Shown piece by piece: positions 14,314-22,215 of a stretch of DNA of 64,000 bases. Numbering within the stretch: the stretch's first letter is position 1; every line of letters begins with the position of its first letter. Below the pieces are notes generated by a model. It saw only the letters and a list, made by a program, of their open reading frames with translations, ran no database searches and was not told the DNA's origin. The stretch covers positions 124,001-188,000 of the forward strand of contig NZ_FQUY01000002.1 in NCBI RefSeq assembly GCF_900129195.1. The letters are read 5' to 3'. Both the position numbers and the translations under genes were made by a program. The DNA comes from Desulforamulus putei DSM 12395 (GTDB lineage: Bacteria; Bacillota; Desulfotomaculia; Desulfotomaculales; Desulfotomaculaceae).

Positions 14314-14345
14314 CCCGTATCACTATGACAGTGGTACGGGTTTAT
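14314..14345 (+). terminator. Terminator of the ferritin-like gene
   Basis: CCCGTATCACT / AGTGGTACGGG with one G-T pair, then TTTATT. A second weaker GCGG/CCGC hairpin with TTTTTTATTTT lies at 14393-14416. Confidence 0.75.
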
Positions 14346-14521
14346 TCATGTCTTTTGAACTCTTTCTGGAAAATAAGTACGGTTAAATAACTGCGGAGTT
14401 TGCCGCTTTTTTATTTTCTTTTTCTTTGAGCCTTATACATTATAGAGGATTTTTGCAATAATTTACGAAATCTTTTTAGATATTGCTGAAGCAAGCTGAA
14501 AAAGGGGGAAGGGGCTAAAAA

Positions 14522-14740
14522 GCCTGCGCCACACCACATGCAAGTCTGCTGCTAAAACAAGGGGAATCCCTGAAACTTATCTGTGAGCGGTTGGGTCATG
14601 CAGGGATTGGTATTGCCTCGGACATTTATACACACCTTATGCCGGTATGCCAAAAAGGCAGTCGATAAATTAGAGAGAAGTGTGCTGTTTGGTGAGGTGT
14701 TTGGAGAAGTCGGGCACCAATATAAAAAAATAGCCTCTGG
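14522..14740 (+). pseudogene. Decayed C-terminal fragment of a tyrosine recombinase (integrase)
   Basis: Translated across two frameshifts, the segment reads LRHT, HASLLLKQGESLKLICERL, GHAGIGIASDIYTHLMP, then AKKAVDKLERSVLFGEVF. This is the conserved end of phage-type integrases, with LRHTHAS (catalytic Arg-x-x-His), the LGH box, and the active Tyr in DIYTHL. No upstream part of the gene is left. The fragment abuts the 3' end of tRNA-Arg (14768), the classic integration site for such elements. It is therefore the scar of an element that once occupied this tRNA. Confidence 0.85.
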
Positions 14741-14767
14741 CGAAATCGCTAGAAGCCTTGATTTTAC

Positions 14768-14844
<77 letters not shown>

Positions 14845-15153
14845 ATTTCTTGAACCAACACATGATATTTTAACACACCGATCAACAAAACACAAGACGA
14901 TATTTCACCGGTTTTATTTGCACCGGGCAGTAATGATTTTATATGATACAATAACTAAAGTCAATAAATCAGATTTTTCCCTGTTATTATGTAATATGGT
15001 TTAATAACAAAAAGAATTCTGTCATTTATTTGTCATCAATTAGACAACCCTCAAACCCCAAAGAATATTGAAGTTGTATGTTAAATTTGAAATAATAAAC
15101 ACAGGGGGAAATTTAAGTTTCACCCAAACAAATAAATCATAGGAGGATGTTGG

Positions 15154-15390
15154 ATGGAGCTGGAGATGAATGTGAATAAACAGTGTGACTTATTCGCAGA
15201 TTTGGTGAGCAAGGTGTGTAACGAGAACCGGTCCGGAACCGTTGACCTGCCATCCAGCCAGTTGACTGACGAGATTTGGGAAGAGATTGTTAAATACAAC
15301 CTGAACCCGGAAAACCCCTGTCTTGTATATTTGTTAGACAGCCCAACCGACAACCAGGTGAAAGTAAAAGTGGTTTGCAAGACTGCCTGA
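15154..15390 (+). CDS. Small hypothetical protein
   Basis: 78 residues. ATG 15154 follows GGAGG at 7 nt, and a terminator follows the stop, so expression is likely. The sequence is soluble and mixed helix/strand (CDLFADLVSKVCNEN, LTDEIWEEIVKYNLNP, CLVYLLDSPTDNQVKVKVV) with four Cys. No family is recognised. It is monocistronic. Confidence 0.75.
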   Translation: MELEMNVNKQCDLFADLVSKVCNENRSGTVDLPSSQLTDEIWEEIVKYNLNPENPCLVYLLDSPTDNQVKVKVVCKTA

Positions 15391-15408
15391 ACTTATAACA
15401 CGTACCTT

Positions 15409-15437
15409 AACCTCCCCGCTCGGAGGTTTTTCCTTTT
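15409..15437 (+). terminator. Terminator
   Basis: AACCTCC, loop CCGCTC, GGAGGTT, then TTTCCTTTT. Confidence 0.88.
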
Positions 15438-15481
15438 GGGAAGAAAAGAAAAACTCTGCCCTTTAGCAGAGTTTTCGGAAC

Positions 15482-15557
<76 letters not shown>

Positions 15558-15666
15558 GCAACTCATTTATTGTAACGAAATCTTCAGGTAAAGTCAAATG
15601 AAAATTATAAAAAAGTTGTTATTCTATAATAACCTCACGTAATAACCATTCCGTGAAAACGTCAAT

Positions 15667-16026
15667 TTAGAAGTCGCAGCGGCTGGCCCGTATGCGTTCG
15701 CACATTTCATGGATTGCTTCCAGTTCATCTTGATTGGCCGTAGATAACTTGCTAAGAAAATTAATTAAGCTTTCCTCCATGTTTTTTTGATTCAGCTCAA
15801 TTCTTTCCTGCTCAGAAAGAGGAGGCCGCTTTCCCTCCCGTATTTCATTCAGCAGTTCCATCATTTTCTTGGCGCTTTCTTCTCCCAACTGCATGGGAAT
15901 ATACATCTTCAGCAGTTCCTGTTCTTCCTTTGAGAGGGATGCAGGCGGGATTTGCTTTTCTTTTTGTATGTCTTCTCGAACCCTGGTCAGGAGGTTTACC
16001 AGACATTCTTTGGTAAGGTGGGACAT
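15667..16026 (-). CDS. Hypothetical helical protein
   Basis: 119 residues from ATG 16026 (TTGGAGG at 8 nt), preferred over upstream in-frame codons. Almost entirely helical and charged (ECLVNLLTRVREDIQKE, EESAKKMMELLNEIREG, EERIRASRCDF-like end). No signal peptide or membrane span, and no family recognised. Divergent from the PHP gene. Confidence 0.7.
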   Translation of the reverse strand: MSHLTKECLVNLLTRVREDIQKEKQIPPASLSKEEQELLKMYIPMQLGEESAKKMMELLNEIREGKRPPLSEQERIELNQKNMEESLINFLSKLSTANQDELEAIHEMCERIRASRCDF

Positions 16027-16207
16027 CGACAACGCCTCCAATCTGAAAGTTGCGTAAGGTAGTTTTATTTTACCAGATAACCCCGGCAAAAAGATAAAAA
16101 ATTTGGACAAAGGCGGCATTCATTAACGGGCATGCAGGCCAATTTTATTGATTTTTTTCCTCACTGCCTATATGATTGGCTTTATAAGACTGCAAGGTGG
16201 GTGAAGT

Positions 16208-17020
16208 ATGTTAACGGACTATCATATTCATGTGGAGCAGGGGCCTTACACCGTAGACTGGTTGTTTGAATTTGCCCGGCAGGCCGGGGCGGCAGGCATT
16301 GACGAGTGGGGGATCTCAGAGCATGCCTACAGGTTTGTGGAAACCAGGCATATCTTCTGGAATGACTGGGTGGAGCCCCGGCAGAACCAGAGGATGGAAG
16401 AGTATCTTTCGATGATTATGAAGGCCCGGCAGGAAGGGGTCAGGGTTAAGTTTGGCATTGAGATGGACTACTTCCCGGGTAAGGAAAAAGAAATTGAAGA
16501 ATTTATCAACCGCTATCCCTTTGATTATGTCATAGGTTCCGTGCACTGGATCGATGAATGGGGAATTGACCTGTCGGAAATGAAGCAGGAATGGGACCGA
16601 AGAAAAGTTGAGGACATTTGGCTGGCTTACTTTGATCGTATTGAACGTTTAGCAGAAAGCAGGCTGTTTGACATTGTCGGTCATCTTGATCTGGCAAAGA
16701 TCTTTAAGTATGTGCCGAAGGACAGGGAGTTTCTCGCGGAACTATATGCCCGGGTCGCCAAGACCCTAGCCGAAAACGGCACCTGCATCGAGATCAGCAC
16801 TGCCGGGTTAAGAAAACCGGTGGGGGAAATATACCCTCACCCGTTGCTGCTGGAGGCCTGCCATAAACAGGGTGTTCCCATCGTTATCAGTTCAGATGCC
16901 CACTGCCCGAAGGACGTGGGGGCGGATTTTTCCCAAGCCGTTGCATTGGCCAGAAAGATAGGGTACAGGGAAATACAGGTATTTTCCCGCCGAAAGGCAG
17001 AAGCTTATCCATTGGGTTAG
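16208..17020 (+). CDS. PHP-domain phosphoesterase (HisJ/histidinol-phosphatase-like)
   Basis: 270 residues. PHP metal-binding motifs appear in order: DYHIH near the start, ISEHAY, the Glu in FGIEMDYFPG, GSVHW, GHLD and the final SSDAH. These coordinate the trinuclear metal site of PHP phosphatases. Histidinol phosphatase (HisJ/HisK) is the nearest well-known function, but no his genes are nearby and PHP proteins vary in substrate, so the substrate is uncertain. ATG 16208 follows AAGGTGGGTGAAGT. Single gene. Confidence 0.85.
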   Translation: MLTDYHIHVEQGPYTVDWLFEFARQAGAAGIDEWGISEHAYRFVETRHIFWNDWVEPRQNQRMEEYLSMIMKARQEGVRVKFGIEMDYFPGKEKEIEEFINRYPFDYVIGSVHWIDEWGIDLSEMKQEWDRRKVEDIWLAYFDRIERLAESRLFDIVGHLDLAKIFKYVPKDREFLAELYARVAKTLAENGTCIEISTAGLRKPVGEIYPHPLLLEACHKQGVPIVISSDAHCPKDVGADFSQAVALARKIGYREIQVFSRRKAEAYPLG

Positions 17021-17079
17021 CGATTTTTTTATTGATAAGGAGCCCGGAAAGAATATACAGTATTTGTTACAGAACCTGA

Positions 17080-17108
17080 TTGATGGACCGGTGGGCGGGT
17101 GATATAAT
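17080..17108 (+). promoter_or_regulatory. Promoter with short leader
   Basis: TTGATG, 17 bp, TATAAT. Transcription would begin near 17115, only about 25 nt before an intrinsic terminator. Confidence 0.6.
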
Positions 17109-17140
17109 TTAACAAAGAGAATAAAACCATCAAGCAAAGG

Positions 17141-17167
17141 CGCTGAGATGATGATCAGCGTCTTTTT
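17141..17167 (+). terminator. Leader terminator (attenuator candidate) before 17197
   Basis: CGCTGA, loop GATGATGA, TCAGCG, then TCTTTTTT, lying between the promoter at 17080-17108 and the start at 17197. No aptamer is recognised in the short leader. Confidence 0.7.
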
Positions 17168-17196
17168 TGTTTCTAACATTTTTCGGAGGTGACACA

Positions 17197-17922
17197 ATGG
17201 AAGGGCTGAAGGTTGATTTCTCCTCGAAAAAGAAGTTACAATTGATGGCAAACCTGTTTGGCGACTTTCGAAACCAGGAAGAGATATATACCGTTCAAGA
17301 GTTGTTGCTTGAATTGGGTATTACCGCCAATTATCTCCCGCCGGAACGAATGAATTCAACTGTTTTACAAAGAGCAAATATCAACATTTACCATTTGCTT
17401 GCCAGCGAAGTAACAATACAAAAAAGAATTCAGAACAGGTATGACCGTCCCTTTTTAACTGTTTCTTTTTTGGGTCCCTCTGAAACGGCGGGGGCCTTGA
17501 GAGATATAGGGACGGTCATGGGACTCTCTTCGTCTAAAACCGAACAAGTGATTCGAAGGGGTCTCGCTTCCGTTACCGATGGTATCAACCTCTATGGTGC
17601 AGAACTCTACAGAAAAAAGGCATATCTCTTATTAGATGACTACCGCAGGGAGATCGCCGGCCGTATACTGGATGATTTGGGGATGACTGTTATAAATCCC
17701 CCACACAATAAGCAATATAGGACACCGGAGTCGTTGCAAAAGCTAATTAAAAAATACGGGATTCACCTGATTATCGGAGATCACGACCAGATCCTGCAAG
17801 ACAACAGTGAAATTCCTTATTTTTCACTGTCAGAGGCAGATCAATCTTTTCTGGGTTTTCGTGGGTTTACAAACCTTGCCCGCTGTATTTCACAAGTCTT
17901 AAAGGAGAAATCACTTCATTGA
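17197..17922 (+). CDS. Nitrogenase component-1-like protein (half-size)
   Basis: 241 residues from ATG 17197 (CGGAGGTG at 5 nt). Segments such as RPFLTVSFLGPSETAGALRDIG, GMTVINPPHNK and HLIIGDHDQ with a terminal FRGFTNLARCISQVL recall the C-terminal half of nitrogenase alpha/beta-type subunits (NifD/NifE/BchN fold). At this size it cannot hold both halves, and the P-cluster Cys ligands are not visible. The assignment is tentative. It overlaps almost directly with the exporter gene downstream (1-nt gap), so the two are an operon. Confidence 0.5.
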   Translation: MEGLKVDFSSKKKLQLMANLFGDFRNQEEIYTVQELLLELGITANYLPPERMNSTVLQRANINIYHLLASEVTIQKRIQNRYDRPFLTVSFLGPSETAGALRDIGTVMGLSSSKTEQVIRRGLASVTDGINLYGAELYRKKAYLLLDDYRREIAGRILDDLGMTVINPPHNKQYRTPESLQKLIKKYGIHLIIGDHDQILQDNSEIPYFSLSEADQSFLGFRGFTNLARCISQVLKEKSLH

Positions 17923-17923
17923 G

Positions 17924-19015
17924 ATGCCTATGAATAAAACCTTTCCCTTTGTGGGCGCCAGAATACTGAAAACGGGAATAGCCGTCGCTCTGGCCATGTA
18001 TATTTGCACCCTGTTGAAATTGGAACCGAAGGTCTTTGCAGCTGTAAGCGCCGTAATTAATGTCCAGCCATCCATCTTTCGTTCCTTTCGAAACGCTGTG
18101 GAGCAAGTTTTAACTCATGTCATCTCGGTGGTCATCGCCGTCATTTGTGGTTATACATTTGGCACCGGGCCCCTGATCATTGGGCTGGCAACAATCATTA
18201 TTATAACAACCAACGTGCAATTAAAACTCAAACAAGGTGTTTCGATGGGGGTTGTGGCCGGGATTTTTGTGCTGGACGCGCCGCGTCATGATTTTCTGAA
18301 CCATGCCCTTATTCGGTCCTATGTTATCTTTGTCGGGTTAGGCGCCGCCCTCATTATAAACAGTTTTTTATCCCAGCCCCGTTACAGCAACAGCTTTTTA
18401 TCCCATCTGGGTAAATTTAATGAATTATCGGCAAAGTTTTTTGTGGAGCTGGTGAACGGTTTTTTAAAACTTGAGCCAATGAGTGCGGCAGACTATGAAA
18501 TGAAGCGGGCGGCGATCAAAGACTTCCTGACAACAACCAGAAACTTGTTTGAACTGCACAAGGAGCAAAACCGTTATTTAAAACATGTCCCCGCAGAAGT
18601 GCAGGAATTATGGGAAAAATACCTGGACTTTAATGTGAAGCTTTTTTATAAAAGCCAGGAAGTGTACAGCGCTACTTTGCAGCGGTTGGCATGGAGAAGG
18701 GAGAGGGGAGACCCCCCTATTTCCGATGAGTTTTACATGGTTTTAGGAATGTTGGAGAGGGGCATCAACTCCTTTGTGAAATTAAATGAAGACTTGTATC
18801 AGCATGTTTTGCAGGGAAAACCCCTGGCGCCGGTACAGGTTAATGAACAATTTTGGGAGGAATTAAGTTATTTTATCGACCAGTGGCACAGCAGGCTGAC
18901 CGGCGCCGACTTTTTACACGCCTTTATGTATGTATCTGTGGTGGCCAATGATATTAAGTGGGCCAGCAGGAGTATAAAGGAATTTTCACCGGCTAAAGAA
19001 CATAGTCAAGCCTAA
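17924..19015 (+). CDS. FUSC/ArAE-type aromatic acid exporter family membrane protein
   Basis: 363 residues. The N-terminal half has four hydrophobic spans (ILKTGIAVALAMYICTLL, VISVVIAVICGYTFG, LATIIIITTNVQL, SYVIFVGLGAALIINSFL) with the AAVSAVINVQPSIFRSFRNAVEQ motif typical of the FUSC/aromatic-acid-exporter fold. The C-terminal half is a long soluble helical region (EMKRAAIKDFLTTTRNLFEL). It probably exports an organic anion or envelope precursor; the substrate is unknown. Co-transcribed with 17197-17922. Confidence 0.8.
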   Translation: MPMNKTFPFVGARILKTGIAVALAMYICTLLKLEPKVFAAVSAVINVQPSIFRSFRNAVEQVLTHVISVVIAVICGYTFGTGPLIIGLATIIIITTNVQLKLKQGVSMGVVAGIFVLDAPRHDFLNHALIRSYVIFVGLGAALIINSFLSQPRYSNSFLSHLGKFNELSAKFFVELVNGFLKLEPMSAADYEMKRAAIKDFLTTTRNLFELHKEQNRYLKHVPAEVQELWEKYLDFNVKLFYKSQEVYSATLQRLAWRRERGDPPISDEFYMVLGMLERGINSFVKLNEDLYQHVLQGKPLAPVQVNEQFWEELSYFIDQWHSRLTGADFLHAFMYVSVVANDIKWASRSIKEFSPAKEHSQA

Positions 19016-19131
19016 GGCATTCTGCCGCTTTTTGGCAGGGTTGTTTATATTTAGCTTGCCTAAGAAAATTTTTAAGCATCACAACTGAATCAATTTTTTC
19101 ATAGATTGGTAGAAAAAAAGGGGTTGATACG

Positions 19132-19242
19132 ATGCCTTATGCAGAATCCTGCTCCACTACCTACTGGCTGCCAATTATCTGCTGCGTTTTTCTCTTCCTG
19201 CTCATCATAGCGATTATTGCACTGCTCATTTGGTTCCTGTAA
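19132..19242 (+). CDS. 36-residue membrane peptide
   Basis: Starts MPYAESCSTTYWLPIICCVF and continues as a single hydrophobic helix (LFLLIIAIIALLIWFL). AAAAAGGGG lies upstream at 8 nt and a strong terminator follows. Small single-span peptides of this kind (YjcZ-like) are common in spore formers. Function unknown. Confidence 0.6.
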   Translation: MPYAESCSTTYWLPIICCVFLFLLIIAIIALLIWFL

Positions 19243-19260
19243 TCCGGGAATCATGGCAGA

Positions 19261-19286
19261 AGCACTGCCCACGCAGTGCTTTTTTC
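19261..19286 (+). terminator. Terminator of the 36-residue peptide gene
   Basis: AGCACTGC, loop CCAC, GCAGTGCT, then TTTTTC. Confidence 0.93.
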
Positions 19287-19366
19287 GTTCCTCTATGTAT
19301 TACAGGCCTTCTAAAAAGCTAAACTAGAAAAGGCAAAATTTAAAGACAGTAAAGGGTATACGGCAA

Positions 19367-20092
19367 ATGTACATAAAAGGCCCCTATAAAAAACATGGAC
19401 ATCACTGGGTCTGGATTGGTCTTATAATGATTCTTTTACCCCTGGGATTTTTTTTAAAGGGAATGGCAGCCAAGTCAGAGGCCCAAAACAGACAGGACAA
19501 ACCCCAACGAAAACCCCTGGAACAGCCTACCGTTATTATTGATCCCGGGCACGGCGGCACCGATCCCGGGGCCTGCCGGGCGGGTGTTATGGAAAAGGAT
19601 ATTAACCTAGCCATTGCCAAACGTGTAGCCAGGCATGCGGCAGGATGCAAAGTAAGGTTTACCCGGGATAAAGACGTTGATTTTACAAAGCACGGTGTTT
19701 ATTCTAAGGAAGCCGAGCGGCAGGATTTGGACCGGAGGATCGAAGCGGCCAGCAAATTTGGCGGGGAGGTTTTTATCAGCATCCATGTCAATACCGGGCT
19801 GGGCCAGGACAGGGGAGCCGTCATTTATTATGACGCGGACAATCCCGGCAGCGCCCGTCTGGCGGCGGAAATTCAAAGACAGATTAACAAGCTGCCCGGC
19901 ATGCCGCCTAAAAAACCAAGGGCAGATCACTTTTATCTCTTTAAGCATTTAACCATACCAGTCATCATTGTGGAGACCGGCTGGCTCTGCAACCCGGAGG
20001 AAAGAGAAAGGCTGCAGGACCCGGACTACCAGGAACAACTGGCAGGGGCCATTGGACGGGGAGTTGCCGCCTTTTTAAAAACCGGCCGCTAA
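19367..20092 (+). CDS. cwlD: N-acetylmuramoyl-L-alanine amidase, CwlD-like
   Basis: 241 residues. An N-terminal membrane anchor (WIGLIMILLPLGFFL) is followed by an Amidase_3 domain with zinc ligands His62 (IDPGHGG), Glu76 (VMEKDINL) and His140 (ISIHVN), and catalytic Glu203 (IVETGWLCN). CwlD cuts the stem peptide from muramic acid during spore cortex formation so that muramic lactam can form. The size, anchor and GWLCNPEE ending suit CwlD better than autolysins. ATG 19367 has a moderate ribosome site (AAGGG). The terminator is shared with the convergent DUF2680 gene. Confidence 0.85.
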   Translation: MYIKGPYKKHGHHWVWIGLIMILLPLGFFLKGMAAKSEAQNRQDKPQRKPLEQPTVIIDPGHGGTDPGACRAGVMEKDINLAIAKRVARHAAGCKVRFTRDKDVDFTKHGVYSKEAERQDLDRRIEAASKFGGEVFISIHVNTGLGQDRGAVIYYDADNPGSARLAAEIQRQINKLPGMPPKKPRADHFYLFKHLTIPVIIVETGWLCNPEERERLQDPDYQEQLAGAIGRGVAAFLKTGR

Positions 20093-20094
20093 AA

Positions 20095-20123
20095 AATCAA
20101 CGGCCCGCTGGGGACCGTTGATT
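20095..20123. terminator. Bidirectional terminator
   Basis: AATCAACGG / CCGTTGATT lies between the convergent cwlD and DUF2680 genes. A6 flanks on the left give a U-tract on the minus strand. Confidence 0.82.
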
Positions 20124-20133
20124 CATTTTACGA

Positions 20134-20472
20134 TTAGGATTGGGGTTGTGTCGGCGGGGTGTTCATCCAGCGTCCGCCGCCCATGCCTTTACCGCCGGGG
20201 CCCATACCGAAGCCACCGCCGGGGCAAACATAACCGTTCTTGGCCCGGAATTCCTTCATTTGATCGAAGTGCTGTTTCCAGGCTTGCCCTTGTTCCGGTG
20301 TCAGTCGGCCGTCTTTTACTGCCTGATCAATCCAGGCTTTTTTTGCGGCAAACATCTGGTCAAACCATGCTTTGGCCTGAGCATTGGCATCGTCGGCCGC
20401 AAAGGCGGCGGGAACTGTGAGAGCGACCACCGCCAGGATCAGCAGACCCACCAGGATCACACGTTTGTTCAT
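20134..20472 (-). CDS. Secreted DUF2680 protein (paralogue of 6677-7081)
   Basis: 112 residues. The signal peptide MNKRVILVGLLILAVVAL has its cleavage near AAFA-AD. The DUF2680 core (KAWFDQMFAAKKAWIDQA, DGRLTPEQGQAWKQHFDQM) is followed by a Gly/Met tail (CPGGGFGMGPGGKGMGGG). It aligns along its whole core with the 6677-7081 protein but has fewer Met. ATG 20472 follows AAAGGAG. Although 6 kb from the metal-rich block, it has the same promoter architecture (site D), so it probably belongs to the same regulon. Confidence 0.85.
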   Translation of the reverse strand: MNKRVILVGLLILAVVALTVPAAFAADDANAQAKAWFDQMFAAKKAWIDQAVKDGRLTPEQGQAWKQHFDQMKEFRAKNGYVCPGGGFGMGPGGKGMGGGRWMNTPPTQPQS

Positions 20473-20499
20473 GGTCTCAGCTCCTTTCTTTTTGTTTAT

Positions 20500-20555
20500 A
20501 TGATAACCAGAAAGTTTTACAAACCAGTCTCATAAATGTTACAAAAGTGTCACGA
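20500..20555 (-). promoter_or_regulatory. Shared-architecture promoter/operator D
   Basis: Minus strand: ACTTTTGTAACATTTATGAG, then GGTTTGTAAAAC. TTGTAA (20522-20517) is 11 bp from TATCAT (20505-20500). It lies just upstream of the second DUF2680 gene, outside the main block. Confidence 0.65.
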
Positions 20556-20669
20556 TTTTATCATACTTTCATGCCACCGGGGGAAAATGTCTGGCGAATC
20601 TTGGGATACACCTGTTCCCGGTTAATGGTATAATAGGTTTTGTTACATAAAGACAAGGGAGAGGTGACC

Positions 20670-21581
20670 ATGAAAAGGTTTATTATTCTTGCGTCTTTAT
20701 TATTCATGCTTGTTACTTCCGGCTGCAGCCAGGCAGCCCGGGAGACCGTAAAGACAGGCCCGCCCCAAATGCAACCAGGTATTATGAAGGTTCACTTTAT
20801 TGACGTGGGGCAGGCAGATGCCATCCTGGTGCAGGCGGGTGAAGAGAGCATGGTGATCGATGCCGGCAATAATGATGACGGGGACAGGGTGGTGGACTAC
20901 CTTAAACAACTGGGAATTAAAAAACTGGCAGTTGTCATGGGAACCCACCCCCACGAAGACCACATCGGGGGCCTTGATAATGTGATAAAAACCTTTGCCG
21001 TGGACAAAGTCTACCTGCCGAAGGTAAATCACAATACCAAAACCTACAGGGATGTTTTACTGGCGGTCAAAGAGAAAAACCTGAGGGTCACCGCTGCCAG
21101 GGGAGGACAAAGCTTCTCGCTGGGGGAGGCCCGGGTGGAGATTTTGGCCCCCAACGGCACCCGCTACGAAGAACTTAATGATTACAGTATCGTTTGCAAA
21201 GTGACCTTTGGGGATAGCCGCTTTCTTTTCACGGGAGATGCCGAAGCGGTATCAGAACAGGAGATGCTGAATAATGGCTGCAACTTGAAAGCGGATGTTC
21301 TTAAGGTGGGCCATCACGGCAGCAGTTCTTCCACCGGTGAAAGGTTCTTAAAGGCGGTTTCCCCGAAAATGGCGGTCATTTCCGTGGGGCGCAAAAATGA
21401 CTACGGGCACCCCCACCGGGAGACGCTGCAAAGGTTGGCAGCCGCCAGAATTAAGGTTTACCGCACTGACAAGGCGGGTACAATTGTAATGACCACTGAC
21501 GGGAAGAAAATTGAAGTTGAGACTGCAAGGTCAGCTGCCGCGGAGGAAAAAGAAACGGGCGTGAGGAGGGAGGACCGGTGA
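20670..21581 (+). CDS. MBL-fold lipoprotein, ComEC C-terminal domain-like hydrolase
   Basis: 303 residues from ATG 20670 (GAGAGGTGACC upstream). A lipoprotein signal ends in LVTSGC (Cys19). The mature protein is a metallo-beta-lactamase fold of the ComEC/Rec2 C-terminal type: VHFIDVGQADAILV, THPHEDHIGG (HxHxDH), FTGDAE, KVGHHGSSSST. Secreted relatives are thought to act as nucleases or phosphodiesterases; the substrate is not evident. It overlaps by 4 nt with the DUF3006 gene, a pairing I recognise as recurrent in Firmicutes. Confidence 0.88.
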   Translation: MKRFIILASLLFMLVTSGCSQAARETVKTGPPQMQPGIMKVHFIDVGQADAILVQAGEESMVIDAGNNDDGDRVVDYLKQLGIKKLAVVMGTHPHEDHIGGLDNVIKTFAVDKVYLPKVNHNTKTYRDVLLAVKEKNLRVTAARGGQSFSLGEARVEILAPNGTRYEELNDYSIVCKVTFGDSRFLFTGDAEAVSEQEMLNNGCNLKADVLKVGHHGSSSSTGERFLKAVSPKMAVISVGRKNDYGHPHRETLQRLAAARIKVYRTDKAGTIVMTTDGKKIEVETARSAAAEEKETGVRREDR

Positions 21582-21769
21582 AAGCAGTCATTGACCGCTT
21601 TGAAGAAAAATGGGCCGTACTGGAGACGGACGGTAAAATCATGTGGAACGTCCCCCGGCAATTCCTGCCCCCGGAGGCCAGAGAAGGGGATACCGTGGAG
21701 TTTTCTTTCAAAATCATGCCGGAGCCGATGCATAATAACAGAGCTTTGGTGGAAGAAATATTTGAATAG
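21578..21769 (+). CDS. DUF3006 protein
   Basis: 63 residues from GTG 21578, overlapping the stop of the MBL lipoprotein gene; GGAGG lies just upstream. The start MKAVIDRFEEKWAVLETDG and EGDTVEFSFKI match the DUF3006 pattern, a small beta-barrel-like protein often encoded next to ComEC-type MBL hydrolases. Function unknown; translational coupling suggests a shared role. Confidence 0.85.
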   Translation: MKAVIDRFEEKWAVLETDGKIMWNVPRQFLPPEAREGDTVEFSFKIMPEPMHNNRALVEEIFE

Positions 21770-21860
21770 CAGCACCATTTTTTGGAAAAGCGTATAACAA
21801 TTAATAAATTGGGTAACAATACTCATCGTAATCATATTTTTTATTCAAGGAGTGATGACG

Positions 21861-22085
21861 ATGGAAATGTTATCCAGAATCGCCTTGGTGCTGGTTATTG
21901 TAGGGGCAATAAACTGGTTGCTGGTTGGGCTTTTCAGCTGGGACCTGGTAGCTGCCCTGCTCGGTGGGGATGCGGCACGTGAATCCTCTTTGCTCAGCAG
22001 AATTATCTACAGCTTAGTAGGTATTTCCGGCCTCATTTTAATTCCTACCCTGTTCCGTGACAGAGCGCCGGTAGAAAACAAGTAA
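21861..22085 (+). CDS. DUF378 membrane protein
   Basis: 74 residues from ATG 21861, 8 nt after AAGGAG; the in-frame GTG 21852 and ATG 21855 are too close. Two membrane spans (RIALVLVIVGAINWLLVGLF and IIYSLVGISGLILIPTLF) with the GAINWLLVGLFSWDLV signature of DUF378. Function unknown. Confidence 0.87.
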   Translation: MEMLSRIALVLVIVGAINWLLVGLFSWDLVAALLGGDAARESSLLSRIIYSLVGISGLILIPTLFRDRAPVENK

Positions 22086-22095
22086 GACAAAAAAG

Positions 22096-22119
22096 CCCTC
22101 CCAAGGTGGAGGGTTTTTT
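22096..22119 (+). terminator. Terminator of the DUF378 gene
   Basis: CCCTCC / GGAGGG with TTTTTT. Confidence 0.92.
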
Positions 22120-22215
22120 GTTTTCTCGGCATTTTTGCATGAAATAGAGAACCTGGCAATAGGACGGTCGGTTGGTTATAATTGAACCAGTACAGTTCCT
22201 TGAGGAGTGCAGTCT

